In this document: in pieces, positions 18,414-27,355 of the stretch
Numbering within the stretch: the stretch's first letter is position 1
Layout: each line of letters opens with the position of its first letter
Source: Algibacter sp045066735
GTDB taxonomy: Bacteria; Bacteroidota; Bacteroidia; Flavobacteriales; Flavobacteriaceae
Direction of reading: 5' to 3'
NCBI RefSeq assembly: GCF_045066735.1
Contig: NZ_JBISHH010000026.1
Location: 310,001 to 374,000 of the forward strand
DNA: 64,000 nucleotides
Translations under genes and position numbers: made by a program
The notes under the pieces: model-generated
What the model was told of the DNA's origin: nothing
Databases searched by the model: none
What the model saw: only the letters and a program-made list of their open reading frames with translations

Positions 18414-18839
18414 ATGGTTGCTGTTTTATCTCTATTATTAAGTGTTGTATTTCTTGTACTTACGGTTATTCATTTTAATTGGTTTTCTGGCGGAACATTT
18501 GGTTTTGAAGTATCACTACCCACGAAAGAAAACGGTGAGCGAGTTTTAAATCCTAAAAAAATGGATAGTGCTATTGTTGGCTTTGCACTATTATCATTTT
18601 GTTGTTTTTACTTTTATAAGTCGGGCGTAGTAAGGGTTTATTTACCCCATTGGGTTATGGAGTACACTGGCTGGATTATAGCATTGTTGTTTTTTATTCG
18701 TGCTATTGGCGATTTTAAATATGTTGGCTTTTTTAAGAACGTAAAACAGACTACTTTTGGCACCATGGATACAACCTATTATGCACCGTTGTGTTTAGTT
18801 ATTAGTAGTGTTGGCATTATAATAGAAATTTTAAACTAG
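18414..18839 (+). CDS. DUF3995 family membrane protein
   Basis: A 141-residue protein with four hydrophobic segments: the N-terminal LSLLLSVVFLVLTVIHFNWF, ALLSFCCFYFY, WIIALLFFIRAIGDF and the C-terminal LCLVISSVGIIIEI. The layout, with a WFSGGTFGFE loop after the first segment and an RAIGDFKYVGF motif in the third, matches DUF3995, a family of unknown function. Its stop codon at 18837-18839 lies 3-6 nt before the likely start of the rlmF gene, suggesting translational coupling. Confidence 0.75.
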   Translation: MVAVLSLLLSVVFLVLTVIHFNWFSGGTFGFEVSLPTKENGERVLNPKKMDSAIVGFALLSFCCFYFYKSGVVRVYLPHWVMEYTGWIIALLFFIRAIGDFKYVGFFKNVKQTTFGTMDTTYYAPLCLVISSVGIIIEILN

Positions 18840-18844
18840 AAATT

Positions 18845-19720
18845 ATCAAAACAACTCCAAATTTTCATCCAAAAAATAAGCATAAATCGGGTTACGATTT
18901 AGAGGCTTTATGTAATGTATATCCAGAATTAAAGCCCTTTGTTTTCGAAAATAGACACCAAACGGTAACTATAGATTTTGCTAAACCTAAGGCTGTAAAA
19001 GCGCTTAATACGGCTTTATTACTAAAAGATTACGGTATTAAGTTTTGGGAGTTTCCTGAGGAGAATTTATGTCCACCAATTCCTGGCCGCGTAGATTATT
19101 TGCACCATATAGCACATTTAGTTAAAAAAGCAAACACAGAAAACGGCGTTAAAATATTAGATATTGGTACCGGTGCAAGTTGTATTTATCCACTTTTGGG
19201 CCATGCAGAATATAACTGGGAGTTTGTGGCTACAGATATTGATGGCGCTTCGTTAAAAAATGCGCAAAGAATAATAGATAAAAACAAGATGGGTAATGCT
19301 ATTAAGCTGCGCCATCAAGAAGATAGTGCCGAAATTTTTAATGGTATTTTAGATGAGGGTGAGACTTTTGCAGTGTCCATATGTAATCCTCCGTTTTTTA
19401 ATTCTGAAGAAGAAGCTGACGAAGCAACCACTAGAAAATTAAAGAATTTAGGTAAAAAGACAGATAAAATAGTCCGTAATTTTTCGGGTACCAATAATGA
19501 GCTTTGTTATAAAGGTGGCGAGAAAGCTTTTTTACATACTTACTTATATGAAAGCTCATTGCATAAAGAAAGCTGTAAATGGTTTACAACCTTAGTGTCT
19601 AAAAAAGATTTAGTAAAAGGAATGCAAAAATCGCTTAAAAAACTAGGCGCTACAGAAGTTAAAGTGATTAATATGGGACAAGGAAATAAAGTGTCTCGTA
19701 TTCTAGCTTGGACATTTTAA
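18845..19720 (+). CDS. rlmF: 23S rRNA (adenine-1618-N6)-methyltransferase, non-ATG start
   Basis: An RNA methyltransferase that modifies A1618 of 23S rRNA. The full conserved protein is encoded: HPKNKHKSGYDLEALC near the N-terminus, ENLCPPIPGRVDY, the SAM-binding loop LDIGTGASCIYP and the catalytic NPPFF. The frame contains no ATG, GTG or TTG upstream of these conserved residues; the only TTG, at 19100, would remove about 85 conserved residues. The plausible starts are ATT at 18842 or ATC at 18845 (followed by AAA ACA ACT CCA), both rare initiators. The resulting protein is 291 aa, close to the family length of about 308. A sequencing error turning ATG into ATC is the alternative. Confidence 0.85.
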   Translation: MKTTPNFHPKNKHKSGYDLEALCNVYPELKPFVFENRHQTVTIDFAKPKAVKALNTALLLKDYGIKFWEFPEENLCPPIPGRVDYLHHIAHLVKKANTENGVKILDIGTGASCIYPLLGHAEYNWEFVATDIDGASLKNAQRIIDKNKMGNAIKLRHQEDSAEIFNGILDEGETFAVSICNPPFFNSEEEADEATTRKLKNLGKKTDKIVRNFSGTNNELCYKGGEKAFLHTYLYESSLHKESCKWFTTLVSKKDLVKGMQKSLKKLGATEVKVINMGQGNKVSRILAWTF

Positions 19721-19781
19721 GAAATATACATCTATCCCAATTTCTGCAAAGCCTTAGGCAGAATGCTATAAAAATCAGAAT

Positions 19782-19814
19782 GCTTATTTGATTTAGATTC
19801 TAAATCAAATAAGC
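19782..19814. terminator. Bidirectional terminator overlapping the ZIP transporter stop codon
   Basis: GCTTATTTGATTTAGA and TCTAAATCAAATAAGC form an inverted repeat with 16-bp arms and one base between them, spanning the stop codon of the minus-strand ZIP gene. It lies between convergent genes. The T runs on both sides are weak. Confidence 0.55.
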
Positions 19815-20474
19815 AATTCCAACGCCTAAAATAATAGCCACAAATTTACTAAGGTTAAACTTATGTCCGTCGCTACTTTCAAATAGAATAGTAGTCGATA
19901 TATGGAAAAACATACCAATAACCACAGCGTTAATACCGTGAGCAAAGGTTTCTGTTAAATTAGCTGTATTCGAAATTAAAGTTCCTAACGGTGTCATTAA
20001 AGCAAAAATCACTAAAAACACAGCAATTTTAGTTTTACTAAAACTCGACTGAAATAAAAACATGCTTATAAGCGTCGCAATTGGTATTTTATGTATTAAA
20101 ACACCATAAACCATATCGTTATGCTCGTGTATCGGGAAACCTTCCAATAAACTGTGCAAACACAAACTTACAAATAACCACCAAGGAAAAAGCGTTTCGT
20201 TTTTATGTATGTGTACATGCCCATGCTCAGCACCTTTAGAGAACAACTCCAAAATAATTTGCAGTAAAATCCCGATCATAATAAACAATCCCGTTTGTTT
20301 AGAATCGAGATGCGCATAGACTTCAGGCAATAATTCAAATAAGGTTAAAGCCAATAAAAAAGCCCCACTAAAAGAGAGCATAAGCTTCATGTTCCAAGAC
20401 TTTTTATTCTTGGTAATAGTCGCTATTAGCACGCCTAAAATAACAGCAATTACAGGAAATATAAATTTATTCAT
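19800..20474 (-). CDS. ZIP family metal transporter
   Basis: A 224-residue inner-membrane protein with about eight hydrophobic segments. A histidine-rich loop (EHGHVHIHKNE, about 83-93) and the helix HSLLEGFPIHEH (about 107-118) fit the ZIP family, whose fourth and fifth helices carry metal-binding His and Glu residues. The second conserved motif lies near GINAVVIGMFFHIS. It likely imports zinc or another divalent metal. It is a single-gene unit. Confidence 0.8.
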   Translation of the reverse strand: MNKFIFPVIAVILGVLIATITKNKKSWNMKLMLSFSGAFLLALTLFELLPEVYAHLDSKQTGLFIMIGILLQIILELFSKGAEHGHVHIHKNETLFPWWLFVSLCLHSLLEGFPIHEHNDMVYGVLIHKIPIATLISMFLFQSSFSKTKIAVFLVIFALMTPLGTLISNTANLTETFAHGINAVVIGMFFHISTTILFESSDGHKFNLSKFVAIILGVGIAYLI

Positions 20475-20536
20475 TTAAAAATAAGCTCAAAAAATGAGTG
20501 TTTAAGTTTTTCTAGATCAAAAAACGTTGCAATTAT

Positions 20537-21268
20537 TTATTTAAAAATCATTACTAAACGTTCCGAGAAGGCTTTTCTAAATTGGCCCAATTTATAATCT
20601 CCAAAAACATCAAGTAAATGCACGTCGGCTTGTTCAAAAAGCGTTTCAAAATCGGTTAAAGTAAAACCACGTACGCGCTCCTGATATTTAAAATCCTTAC
20701 CATCGTCTTTAAATGCAATATCCTTAATAATATAGCCATCTTCCACGTAGCGCTTCAAATAAAAATCGATACCATCAACCGTTTTTACTTCCTCTGGCAC
20801 TAAATTATCAATGACATAATCCGAATTCATAAAATCAATAACACCAAAACCATAATCGTTTAAATTGGCTTTTATAGCCTTTATGGTTCTTAAATTATCG
20901 GCTTCATCATCAAAATACCCAAAACTTGTAAACAAGTTAAAAACGCCATCAAAGGTTTCAGAGTAAGGGTTGCACATATCGTGAACCTCAAATTTCAAGC
21001 TATCGTTTTCAAATTGTTTAGCATAATTAATGCTGTTTTCACTTAAATCAACACCAGTAACATTATAACCAATTTTGTTTAAATATACCGAGTGCCTTCC
21101 TTTTCCGCAGGCCAAATCCAAAATTTTCCCGCCCTCAGGCATATTCAAATAATCACTAAGGGTGTCCATAAACGCATGCGCCTCTGTATCATCCCTGTCT
21201 TTGTATAAAATATGGTAATACGGCGTGTCAAACCACGATGTAAACCATTCCTCTTCTTGTTTTTCCAT
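20537..21268 (-). CDS. Class I SAM-dependent methyltransferase
   Basis: A 243-residue protein with the Rossmann methyltransferase core: LDLACGKGRHSVYL (about 48-61) is SAM motif I, VTGVDLSENSI (about 69-79) motif II and VFNLFTSFGYF (about 110-120) motif IV. The substrate is unknown; the family includes small-molecule methyltransferases of the UbiE/Tam type. It is separate from its neighbours. A dispersed repeat lies immediately upstream. Confidence 0.82.
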   Translation of the reverse strand: MEKQEEEWFTSWFDTPYYHILYKDRDDTEAHAFMDTLSDYLNMPEGGKILDLACGKGRHSVYLNKIGYNVTGVDLSENSINYAKQFENDSLKFEVHDMCNPYSETFDGVFNLFTSFGYFDDEADNLRTIKAIKANLNDYGFGVIDFMNSDYVIDNLVPEEVKTVDGIDFYLKRYVEDGYIIKDIAFKDDGKDFKYQERVRGFTLTDFETLFEQADVHLLDVFGDYKLGQFRKAFSERLVMIFK

Positions 21269-21278
21269 ATTGTTTTTT

Positions 21279-21450
21279 GGGGGTTACCACGCCTTAGGGC
21301 GAGGTCGGGCTTTCCGCTATATCTTTTTACAAAGCCTTCTTTAATTATTTTTAAGAATCAAACACCAATTAAACATCAGGTTTTACCTAAAAATAGGCTT
21401 TAAAACCTTTGCAAAAAGGATGCCGCTGCAATCCCTAACCCATTATCCGC
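21279..21450 (-). repeat. Dispersed flavobacterial repeat, copy 2 (minus orientation)
   Basis: Read on the minus strand the copy begins TTAGGGATTGCAGCGGCATCC, continues through AT-rich spacer to AAAAAGATATAGCGGAAAGC, then CCGACC, and ends GTGGTAACCCCC. Both end blocks match copy 1 (15980-16134) with few changes while the middle differs. This intergenic stretch contains no gene apart from the repeat and the downstream rlmL promoter. Confidence 0.8.
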
Positions 21451-21459
21451 TAATATCTC

Positions 21460-21488
21460 TTGCTTTCTGCAAAATTAAGTTATTTTTG
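21460..21488 (+). promoter_or_regulatory. Bacteroidota-type promoter of the RlmL-like gene
   Basis: TTG at 21460-21462, an 18-nt spacer and TATTTTTG at 21481-21488, an exact match to TAnnTTTG. The ATG is 27 nt further on. This is the best promoter match noted in the window. Confidence 0.7.
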
Positions 21489-21514
21489 CAATCTATTAGA
21501 CGTAGACGAAAAAA

Positions 21515-22672
21515 ATGGAAGAAAATTTCAACATGGTTGCCAAAACCTTATTTGGCTTTGAAGATTTATTAGCAGACGAACTCACACAATTAGGCGCATT
21601 GTACGTGAAAAAAGGCGTTAGAAATGTCTCTTTTTCAGGCGATAAAGGTTTTATGTATAAATGTAACTTAGGTTTACGTACTGCTGTAAAAATTTTGAAA
21701 CCCATACATAGTTTTAATGTAAACAGCGAAAAAGAGCTTTACGATAAAATTTATGCCATGGATTGGGCAAAATATCTTAAAGCTACAGGTACTTTAGCTG
21801 TAGATGCTACCATCCATTCCGATTTATTTACGCACTCGCTCTACATTGCACAAAAAACAAAAGATGCCGTTGTCGATAAATTTAGAGATACAGAAGGTGT
21901 GCGTCCTAATGTTGATTTAAAATTTCCAGATATAAAAATAAACGTGCATATCGATCGTCGTAAGTGTACTATCTCTTTAGATTCTTCTGGAGATTCTCTG
22001 CACAAGCGTGGTTATAAAACAGCAACCAATATTGCACCAATAAACGAGGTATTAGCTGCCGGACTTATTATGCTTTCTGGTTGGGACGGACAAACGGATT
22101 TTATGGACCCTATGTGTGGTTCAGGAACTATGCTTATAGAAGCGGCCATGATTGCTTGTAACATTCCACCAAACTTAATGCGTAAAGAATTTGCTTTCGA
22201 GCGTTGGCCAGATTGGGATGTCGAGTTGTTCGAAAAAATTGAAGAATCGTTACTTAAAAAAACGCGCGATTTTCATCATAAAATAATTGGTTTTGATAAA
22301 GCACCAAGTGCAGTTACTAAAGCTAAAGAGAATGTAAAAAACGCTCAGCTAGACGATTTTATTGAGATAAAACACGAAGATTTCTTTAAAACCCAAAAAG
22401 GTGGCGACGAAAAACTACACATGGTGTTTAATCCGCCATACGGCGAACGTTTAAATATCGATATGGAAGAGTTTTACGCTAATATAGGAGATACACTTAA
22501 GCAAAACTATCCAGGAACCGATGCGTGGTTTATTACTTCAAATCTCGATGCTTTAAAGCATGTTGGTTTACGTCCGTCAAGAAAAATACATTTATTTAAT
22601 GCTAAATTGGAATCACGTTTAGTTAAATACGTAATGTATGAAGGCAGTAAAAAAGGAAAATATATGAAGTAG
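21515..22672 (+). CDS. THUMP-domain RNA guanine/adenine methyltransferase, RlmL N-terminal type
   Basis: A 385-residue protein. An N-terminal THUMP/ferredoxin-like RNA-binding part (about 1-150) opens VAKTLFGFEDLLADEL. A methyltransferase domain follows with PMCGSGTMLIEAAMIA (about 199-214) and the catalytic NPPYGERL (about 307-314). This architecture matches the YcbY/RlmL-family enzymes that make m2G2445 in 23S rRNA, in the short form lacking the RlmK half. A role on 23S rRNA is inferred from family; tRNA targets are known for some relatives. Confidence 0.87.
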   Translation: MEENFNMVAKTLFGFEDLLADELTQLGALYVKKGVRNVSFSGDKGFMYKCNLGLRTAVKILKPIHSFNVNSEKELYDKIYAMDWAKYLKATGTLAVDATIHSDLFTHSLYIAQKTKDAVVDKFRDTEGVRPNVDLKFPDIKINVHIDRRKCTISLDSSGDSLHKRGYKTATNIAPINEVLAAGLIMLSGWDGQTDFMDPMCGSGTMLIEAAMIACNIPPNLMRKEFAFERWPDWDVELFEKIEESLLKKTRDFHHKIIGFDKAPSAVTKAKENVKNAQLDDFIEIKHEDFFKTQKGGDEKLHMVFNPPYGERLNIDMEEFYANIGDTLKQNYPGTDAWFITSNLDALKHVGLRPSRKIHLFNAKLESRLVKYVMYEGSKKGKYMK

Positions 22673-22704
22673 CCGTTAAGCGGTTAAAATATAATTTTGA
22701 ACAT

Positions 22705-22734
22705 AAAAAACTCAGATATTTTCTGAGTTTTTTT
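22705..22734 (+). terminator. Rho-independent terminator after the RlmL-like gene
   Basis: AAAAAACTCAGA and TCTGAGTTTTTTT form a stem around a short TATTT loop, ending in a T run. It can act in both directions because the GNAT gene on the other strand converges on it. Confidence 0.85.
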
Positions 22735-22744
22735 GTTTATATTA

Positions 22745-23320
22745 TTATTCAAAATCTTTAAAAATGGTTGTTTTTATTACAGGCCATTCTTCATTTAAAA
22801 TACCATAACAGCAAGAACTTCTTTTAAAACCATCGAGCATCAGCATATCTTTTCGTAGAAGTCCCTCAAGAGTGCCTCCAATTTTTTCAATGGCTTTTCG
22901 GGATGCTATGTTGCGCTCATCGGCACGGAATTCTACTTTATCAAACTTTAAGACTTCAAAAGCATATTGAAGCATTAAAAATTTCATATTCATATTTAAA
23001 CCTGTGCCTTGGAACTCATGGCCAATCCAGGTCCAACCAATATGTAAAACTTTGTTGTGCCAATCTATATGCGCAAAGCGAGTTGTTCCTGCGTAAGCAT
23101 TGGTTTGTTTGTCGAAAACTATAAACGGAATTACGGTTTGATTTTGGTAACCAGCAACAGCTGTTTCGGTGTAATTTTTTAAATCTTCGGGTGTTGCAAT
23201 TTTACTTGGTGAATAAAGTACTAGGTTTTCTTGTTGTCCAATTTTAAGAATTTCAGAATAATTATTTAAAGTTAAAAGACTAAGCTTTACACGGTTATTT
23301 TCTAAAGTTGGAGTATTCAT
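22745..23320 (-). CDS. GNAT acetyltransferase, RimJ/RimL-like
   Basis: A 191-residue acetyltransferase starting at MNTPTLENNRVKL (ATG at 23320). The frame is open 23 codons further upstream, but the family normally begins at this point. The C-terminal half shows the family pattern: IGWTWIGHEFQGTGLNMNMK contains the acetyl-CoA loop, and VEFRADERNIASRKAIEKIG is the RimJ/L helix. Such enzymes acetylate protein N-termini or small molecules; the substrate is unknown. It is convergent with the RlmL-like gene. Confidence 0.82.
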   Translation of the reverse strand: MNTPTLENNRVKLSLLTLNNYSEILKIGQQENLVLYSPSKIATPEDLKNYTETAVAGYQNQTVIPFIVFDKQTNAYAGTTRFAHIDWHNKVLHIGWTWIGHEFQGTGLNMNMKFLMLQYAFEVLKFDKVEFRADERNIASRKAIEKIGGTLEGLLRKDMLMLDGFKRSSCCYGILNEEWPVIKTTIFKDFE

Positions 23321-23416
23321 AAAATAATTAAAACGTTTAAAATATTGGGTGTTAATAGGGATGTGGTTGTAATAAAAAGCTCTCGCCATCTAAAGCCAAA
23401 TGCCCTTATAATTTTG

Positions 23417-23424
23417 TACTTTTG
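23417..23424 (+). promoter_or_regulatory. Putative -7 element for the menaquinone gene run
   Basis: TACTTTTG matches TAnnTTTG exactly and lies 28 nt before the ATG at 23452. No convincing TTG is seen at the expected -33 distance. Confidence 0.4.
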
Positions 23425-23451
23425 CAATCGCGATTAAAAATACAATTTCTT

Positions 23452-23874
23452 ATGGAATTATCTAAAAAAGCAGTTTTAGAAAAAGCTAATTTAGCTTGTA
23501 AAAATACATTAATGGAAACATTAAGAATTGAAATGGTAGATTTTGGTAAAGATTACTTAACAGCCAGAATGCCTGTAGATTCTAGAGTGCATCAACCCGA
23601 TGGTGTGTTGCATGGTGGCGCTACCGCAGCTTTAGCAGAAAGTGTGGGGAGTTTTGCTACGCATGTATTTGTAGATACCGAAAAATTATTTGTACGTGGT
23701 TTAGAAATTACGGCCAACCATCTAAAAAGTGTAAAGAGTGGTTTTGTTTATGCTAAAGCAACTTTTTTGCATAAAGGTAGAACAACGCAATTATTAGATA
23801 TTAAAGTAACGGATGATGATGAAAATTTAATTTCTGTTTGTCGTCTGTCAACCATATCGTTACCTAAAAGATAA
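23452..23874 (+). CDS. Hotdog-fold acyl-CoA thioesterase, probable DHNA-CoA thioesterase
   Basis: A 140-residue 4HBT (PaaI/YdiI type) thioesterase starting at MELSKKAVL (23452); the TTG at 23422 would add ten residues unlike the family. The catalytic region VHQPDGVLHGGATAALAESVG (about 46-66) contains the conserved HGG and catalytic glutamate. Two nucleotides separate its stop codon from menF, and menD follows, so it is most likely the enzyme that hydrolyses 1,4-dihydroxy-2-naphthoyl-CoA in menaquinone synthesis. A phenylacetate-type thioesterase is the alternative on sequence alone. Confidence 0.8.
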   Translation: MELSKKAVLEKANLACKNTLMETLRIEMVDFGKDYLTARMPVDSRVHQPDGVLHGGATAALAESVGSFATHVFVDTEKLFVRGLEITANHLKSVKSGFVYAKATFLHKGRTTQLLDIKVTDDDENLISVCRLSTISLPKR

Positions 23875-23876
23875 GG

Positions 23877-24998
23877 ATGACATTTAACGAGTTTTTAGAA
23901 CGTATTGATACGCAATACAACGCACAGTTACCATTTGTAATTTATAGAAAACCAAATGAAAGTGCTGTTAATGGATTACTGCAAGAAACAAACGATTTAA
24001 TATTTACCGAAAATTTTACAGAAAAAGGTTTTGTGTTTTCTCCTTTTGATAACACAGAAAAATCGGTTTTAATGCCTTTGGAGCTTTCGGAGATATTAAA
24101 AAGTACTGTTCCAGAATCCAAGGCTATTGATAGTATTGAAAATCGTTCTAACATTGATAACACACTTGAAAAGGAAAAACACATCAAGCTTGTTGAAAGA
24201 GGCGTAGAGGCTATAAAGAATAATCAGTTTAAAAAAGTAGTACTATCTCGAGCGGAATCTGTTTCGCTTTCAGAAAACAATCCTATTGCTATTTTTAATA
24301 ATTTATTACAAAACTATGCCTCGGCATTTGTGTATTGTTGGTATCATCCAAAAGTTGGTTTATGGTTAGGCGCAACACCCGAAACTTTGGTTAAAATTGA
24401 AGGACAACGTTTTTCAATTATGGCTTTGGCAGGTACGCAAAATTATAGAGGGAGTTTAGATGTAACTTGGCAGGCTAAAGAATTACAAGAACAGCAATAT
24501 GTAACCGATTTTATTTTAGATAGTATAGCGACTACCATCGAAAATATTAATGTATCGAAAATAGAAACCGTAAAGGCTGGTAATTTACTGCATCTAAAAA
24601 CAAGAATTTGGGGCGTTTTAAAATCCAATGCTATTAGCCTAAAAGATTTACTATATAGTTTGCACCCAACGCCAGCCGTATGTGGTTTACCTAAAGAGGT
24701 TGCAAAACAGTTTATTTTAGAAGAAGAACATTATAACCGTGAATTTTACACGGGTTTTTTAGGTGAATTAAATTTAGAAATTACTTCGGCACCACGCTCC
24801 GGAAAAAGAAATATAGAAAATAGAGCCTACGCTATTACTAAAAAAAGTACGCAATTATACGTAAACTTGCGTTGTATGCAGCTTAAAGAAAACAAAGCCA
24901 TGGTTTATGTTGGTGGCGGTATTACAGAGAGTTCTAACCCTGAAAATGAATGGGAGGAAACCGTATCTAAATCTTTGGTAATTAAAAAGGTTCTGTAA
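23877..24998 (+). CDS. menF: Isochorismate synthase MenF
   Basis: A 373-residue chorismate-binding enzyme that isomerises chorismate to isochorismate, the first committed step to menaquinone. Family features are FKKVVLSRAE, the GATPETLVKI segment, HPTPAVCGLPK (about 262-272), REFYTGFLGE (about 286-295) and the C-terminal VYVGGGIT, which together line the Mg2+-chorismate site. Its position between a thioesterase and menD separates it from anthranilate or salicylate synthases. It starts 2 nt after the upstream stop codon and is probably translationally coupled. Confidence 0.93.
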   Translation: MTFNEFLERIDTQYNAQLPFVIYRKPNESAVNGLLQETNDLIFTENFTEKGFVFSPFDNTEKSVLMPLELSEILKSTVPESKAIDSIENRSNIDNTLEKEKHIKLVERGVEAIKNNQFKKVVLSRAESVSLSENNPIAIFNNLLQNYASAFVYCWYHPKVGLWLGATPETLVKIEGQRFSIMALAGTQNYRGSLDVTWQAKELQEQQYVTDFILDSIATTIENINVSKIETVKAGNLLHLKTRIWGVLKSNAISLKDLLYSLHPTPAVCGLPKEVAKQFILEEEHYNREFYTGFLGELNLEITSAPRSGKRNIENRAYAITKKSTQLYVNLRCMQLKENKAMVYVGGGITESSNPENEWEETVSKSLVIKKVL

Positions 24999-25052
24999 CC
25001 ACATATTTTATTGCAGTAATTCTTATTTTTGAGGATATTTATAAGTTTTATG

Positions 25053-26810
25053 ATGTATCCAAAAATTCCGCTTGCGCAAACGGTTATTCAGTTGTGTAAA
25101 GCGAAAGGAATTAAACATATTATATTATCTCCAGGTAGCAGAAATGCTCCGTTAACTATTGGTTTTACTCACGACCCGTTTTTTGAGAGTTACAGTATTG
25201 TTGATGAGCGTTGTGCAGCCTTTTTTGCATTAGGTATTGCTCAAAGAACGCAAGAGCCAACTGCTGTAGTATGTACATCGGGTAGTGCGTTGCTTAATTA
25301 TTATCCTGCGGTTTCAGAGGCTTTTTATAGTAATATTCCGTTGGTTGTGTTATCGGCCGATAGACCAAAACATTTAATTGGTATTGGTGACGGACAAACT
25401 ATTAACCAGAAGAATGTATTTGAAAATCATATTTTATATTCAGCTAATTTAAAGCTCGATTTAAAAGATGAAAAGAATGTGCCTAACCATGAGGAGTTGC
25501 CGATTTTTAAAAATTTAGAAGATAAATTTGAACGTTTATTAGGTTTGCAAAAAGGTATTCAGACTTTTAATGAAGAGGAGATTAATACAGCTATAAATAT
25601 CGCAAAATTAAAACAAGGACCTGTTCATATTAATATTCCTTTTGATGAGCCGCTTTACAATATGGTTGAAGTATTGAGTGTTACACCAAAAGTTATTGAA
25701 ATTCCTTTTAAAGAAACAGAAATTGAAGAGCATATTTTAAAATCGTGTTTTGAGGATTGGAATTCGGCTTCGAAAAAAATGATTTTGGTTGGTGTAAATC
25801 AACCGAATAGTATTGAGCAAAAATGGCTAGATGAATTATCGGAAGATGATAGTGTTATTGTTTTAACAGAGAGCACTTCAAATTTGCATCAAGCAAGTTT
25901 TTTCAATAGCATCGATCAATTAATTGCGCCTTTATCAGAAGAGGAGCAAAAGCAACTTCAACCTGATATATTAATTACTTTTGGAGGCTTAATTGTATCT
26001 AAAAAAATTAAACAATTCCTACGAAAGTATAAACCAAAACAACATTGGCATATTGATGAAAAGGATGCTAACGACACTTTTTTCTGTTTAAACAATCATG
26101 TTAAAGCTGCTCCAAATCAGTTTTTCTCGGAATTTTTACCCAAAGTAACACATTACGTAAAGAGTAATTATAGTGCCGTTTGGAGTGCTGTAAGGCAAGA
26201 CCGATTGGTAAAGCATAAACAGTATTTAAAGGAGATTCCTTTTTCCGATTTTACAGTGTTTCATAAGGTTTTAAAATCTATTCCAGATGACACTGTTTTA
26301 CAAGTAGGGAACAGCTCGGCTATTCGTTACACGCAATTATTCAATTTAAATAAAAGCTTAGAGGTATTTTGTAACCGCGGTACAAGCGGGATTGATGGAA
26401 GTACTAGTACTGCTATTGGTTCTGCCGTGGCTAATGAAAAACAAACGGTTTTTATTACGGGCGATTTAAGCTTTCTGTACGATAGCAATGCGCTTTGGAA
26501 TAATTATATTCCTAAAAATTTTAGAATTATTATTGTTAATAATCAGGGTGGAGGTATTTTTAGAATTTTACCAGGACATAAAAACACAGAAAATTTCGAT
26601 ACGTATTTTGAAACAAAACATAATCTTACGGCCGAACATTTAGCTAAAATGTATGGTTTAGACTATATAACGGCTTCAAATAAAATAGAATTGAAAGAAA
26701 CCTTGTCTACTTTTTATGAAGTAAGTGAGCAACCAAAAATATTGGAAGTGTTTACGCCTAAAGCGATTAATGATGAGATTTTACTTAATTATTTTAAAAA
26801 ATTAAAATAA
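25053..26810 (+). CDS. menD: MenD (SEPHCHC synthase)
   Basis: 2-succinyl-5-enolpyruvyl-6-hydroxy-3-cyclohexene-1-carboxylate synthase, a thiamine diphosphate enzyme that joins isochorismate and 2-oxoglutarate. The N-terminal SPGSRNAPLTIGF (about 27-39) and DERCAAFFALG are family signatures. The cofactor motif lies in ITGDLSFLYDSNAL (about 474-487) with NNQGGGIFR after it. The start is taken as MYPKIPLAQ (ATG 25053); the ATG at 25050 is equally possible and the TTG at 25029 is unlikely. It follows menF by about 50 nt. Confidence 0.95.
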   Translation: MYPKIPLAQTVIQLCKAKGIKHIILSPGSRNAPLTIGFTHDPFFESYSIVDERCAAFFALGIAQRTQEPTAVVCTSGSALLNYYPAVSEAFYSNIPLVVLSADRPKHLIGIGDGQTINQKNVFENHILYSANLKLDLKDEKNVPNHEELPIFKNLEDKFERLLGLQKGIQTFNEEEINTAINIAKLKQGPVHINIPFDEPLYNMVEVLSVTPKVIEIPFKETEIEEHILKSCFEDWNSASKKMILVGVNQPNSIEQKWLDELSEDDSVIVLTESTSNLHQASFFNSIDQLIAPLSEEEQKQLQPDILITFGGLIVSKKIKQFLRKYKPKQHWHIDEKDANDTFFCLNNHVKAAPNQFFSEFLPKVTHYVKSNYSAVWSAVRQDRLVKHKQYLKEIPFSDFTVFHKVLKSIPDDTVLQVGNSSAIRYTQLFNLNKSLEVFCNRGTSGIDGSTSTAIGSAVANEKQTVFITGDLSFLYDSNALWNNYIPKNFRIIIVNNQGGGIFRILPGHKNTENFDTYFETKHNLTAEHLAKMYGLDYITASNKIELKETLSTFYEVSEQPKILEVFTPKAINDEILLNYFKKLK

Positions 26811-26897
26811 GAATGTGACCTATCGATTTATTTTGTGTCTTAAAAATAGTTATCTTAATAACTTAATTTATAAACCCTTTTTAAAAACATTCTAAAC

Positions 26898-27236
26898 ATG
26901 AGTAAAAGAGACGAATTAATTGTAAAGTATGCAGCCGATTTAAAAGAGAAATGTGGTGTAGAAGCAGACATGGATTTATTGAAAAAAGTAACTATTGGTT
27001 GTGGTCCTTCAATTTATAACAAAGACTCTTCTACGGTTTCTGGTTCAGATGCGTCTGAATTAGCTACTGTAAAAAACAATTTCTTAATTAAAAAATTAGG
27101 ATTAGCTGATGATGCTAGCTTAGATGCTGCCATTGAGTCAGTATTGGAACAATACGGAAAATCTAACCGAAGTAAATACAGAGCTGTTGTTTATTACCTA
27201 TTAACAAAGCATTTTAGCAAAGAATCTGTATATTAA
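26898..27236 (+). CDS. DUF2853 family protein
   Basis: A 112-residue soluble protein: MSKRDELIVKYAADLKEKCG, a central IGCGPSIYNKDSSTVS segment and a helical C-terminus with NRSKYRAVVYYLLTKHF. This matches DUF2853, small all-helical proteins found in Bacteroidota and Proteobacteria with no assigned function. It is a single-gene unit followed by a terminator. Confidence 0.82.
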   Translation: MSKRDELIVKYAADLKEKCGVEADMDLLKKVTIGCGPSIYNKDSSTVSGSDASELATVKNNFLIKKLGLADDASLDAAIESVLEQYGKSNRSKYRAVVYYLLTKHFSKESVY

Positions 27237-27264
27237 TATTACAGTATAAATCTCTCTATGATAT

Positions 27265-27295
27265 TAAAGGCGTTACATATGTGTAGCGCCTTTTT
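27265..27295 (+). terminator. Rho-independent terminator after the DUF2853 gene
   Basis: AAAGGCG(T)TACA and TGTAGCGCCTTT pair around a short loop and are followed by five T. Confidence 0.75.
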
Positions 27296-27355
27296 GCATT
27301 TATATTTTTTTTGTTTTCTGATAATTTTAACCTCGTTTCTTTTTTCTAATATCAT

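Noticed and set aside
19100..19720. TTG start at 19100 for the RlmF gene
   Set aside because: It would remove about 85 conserved N-terminal residues that are encoded in frame upstream.
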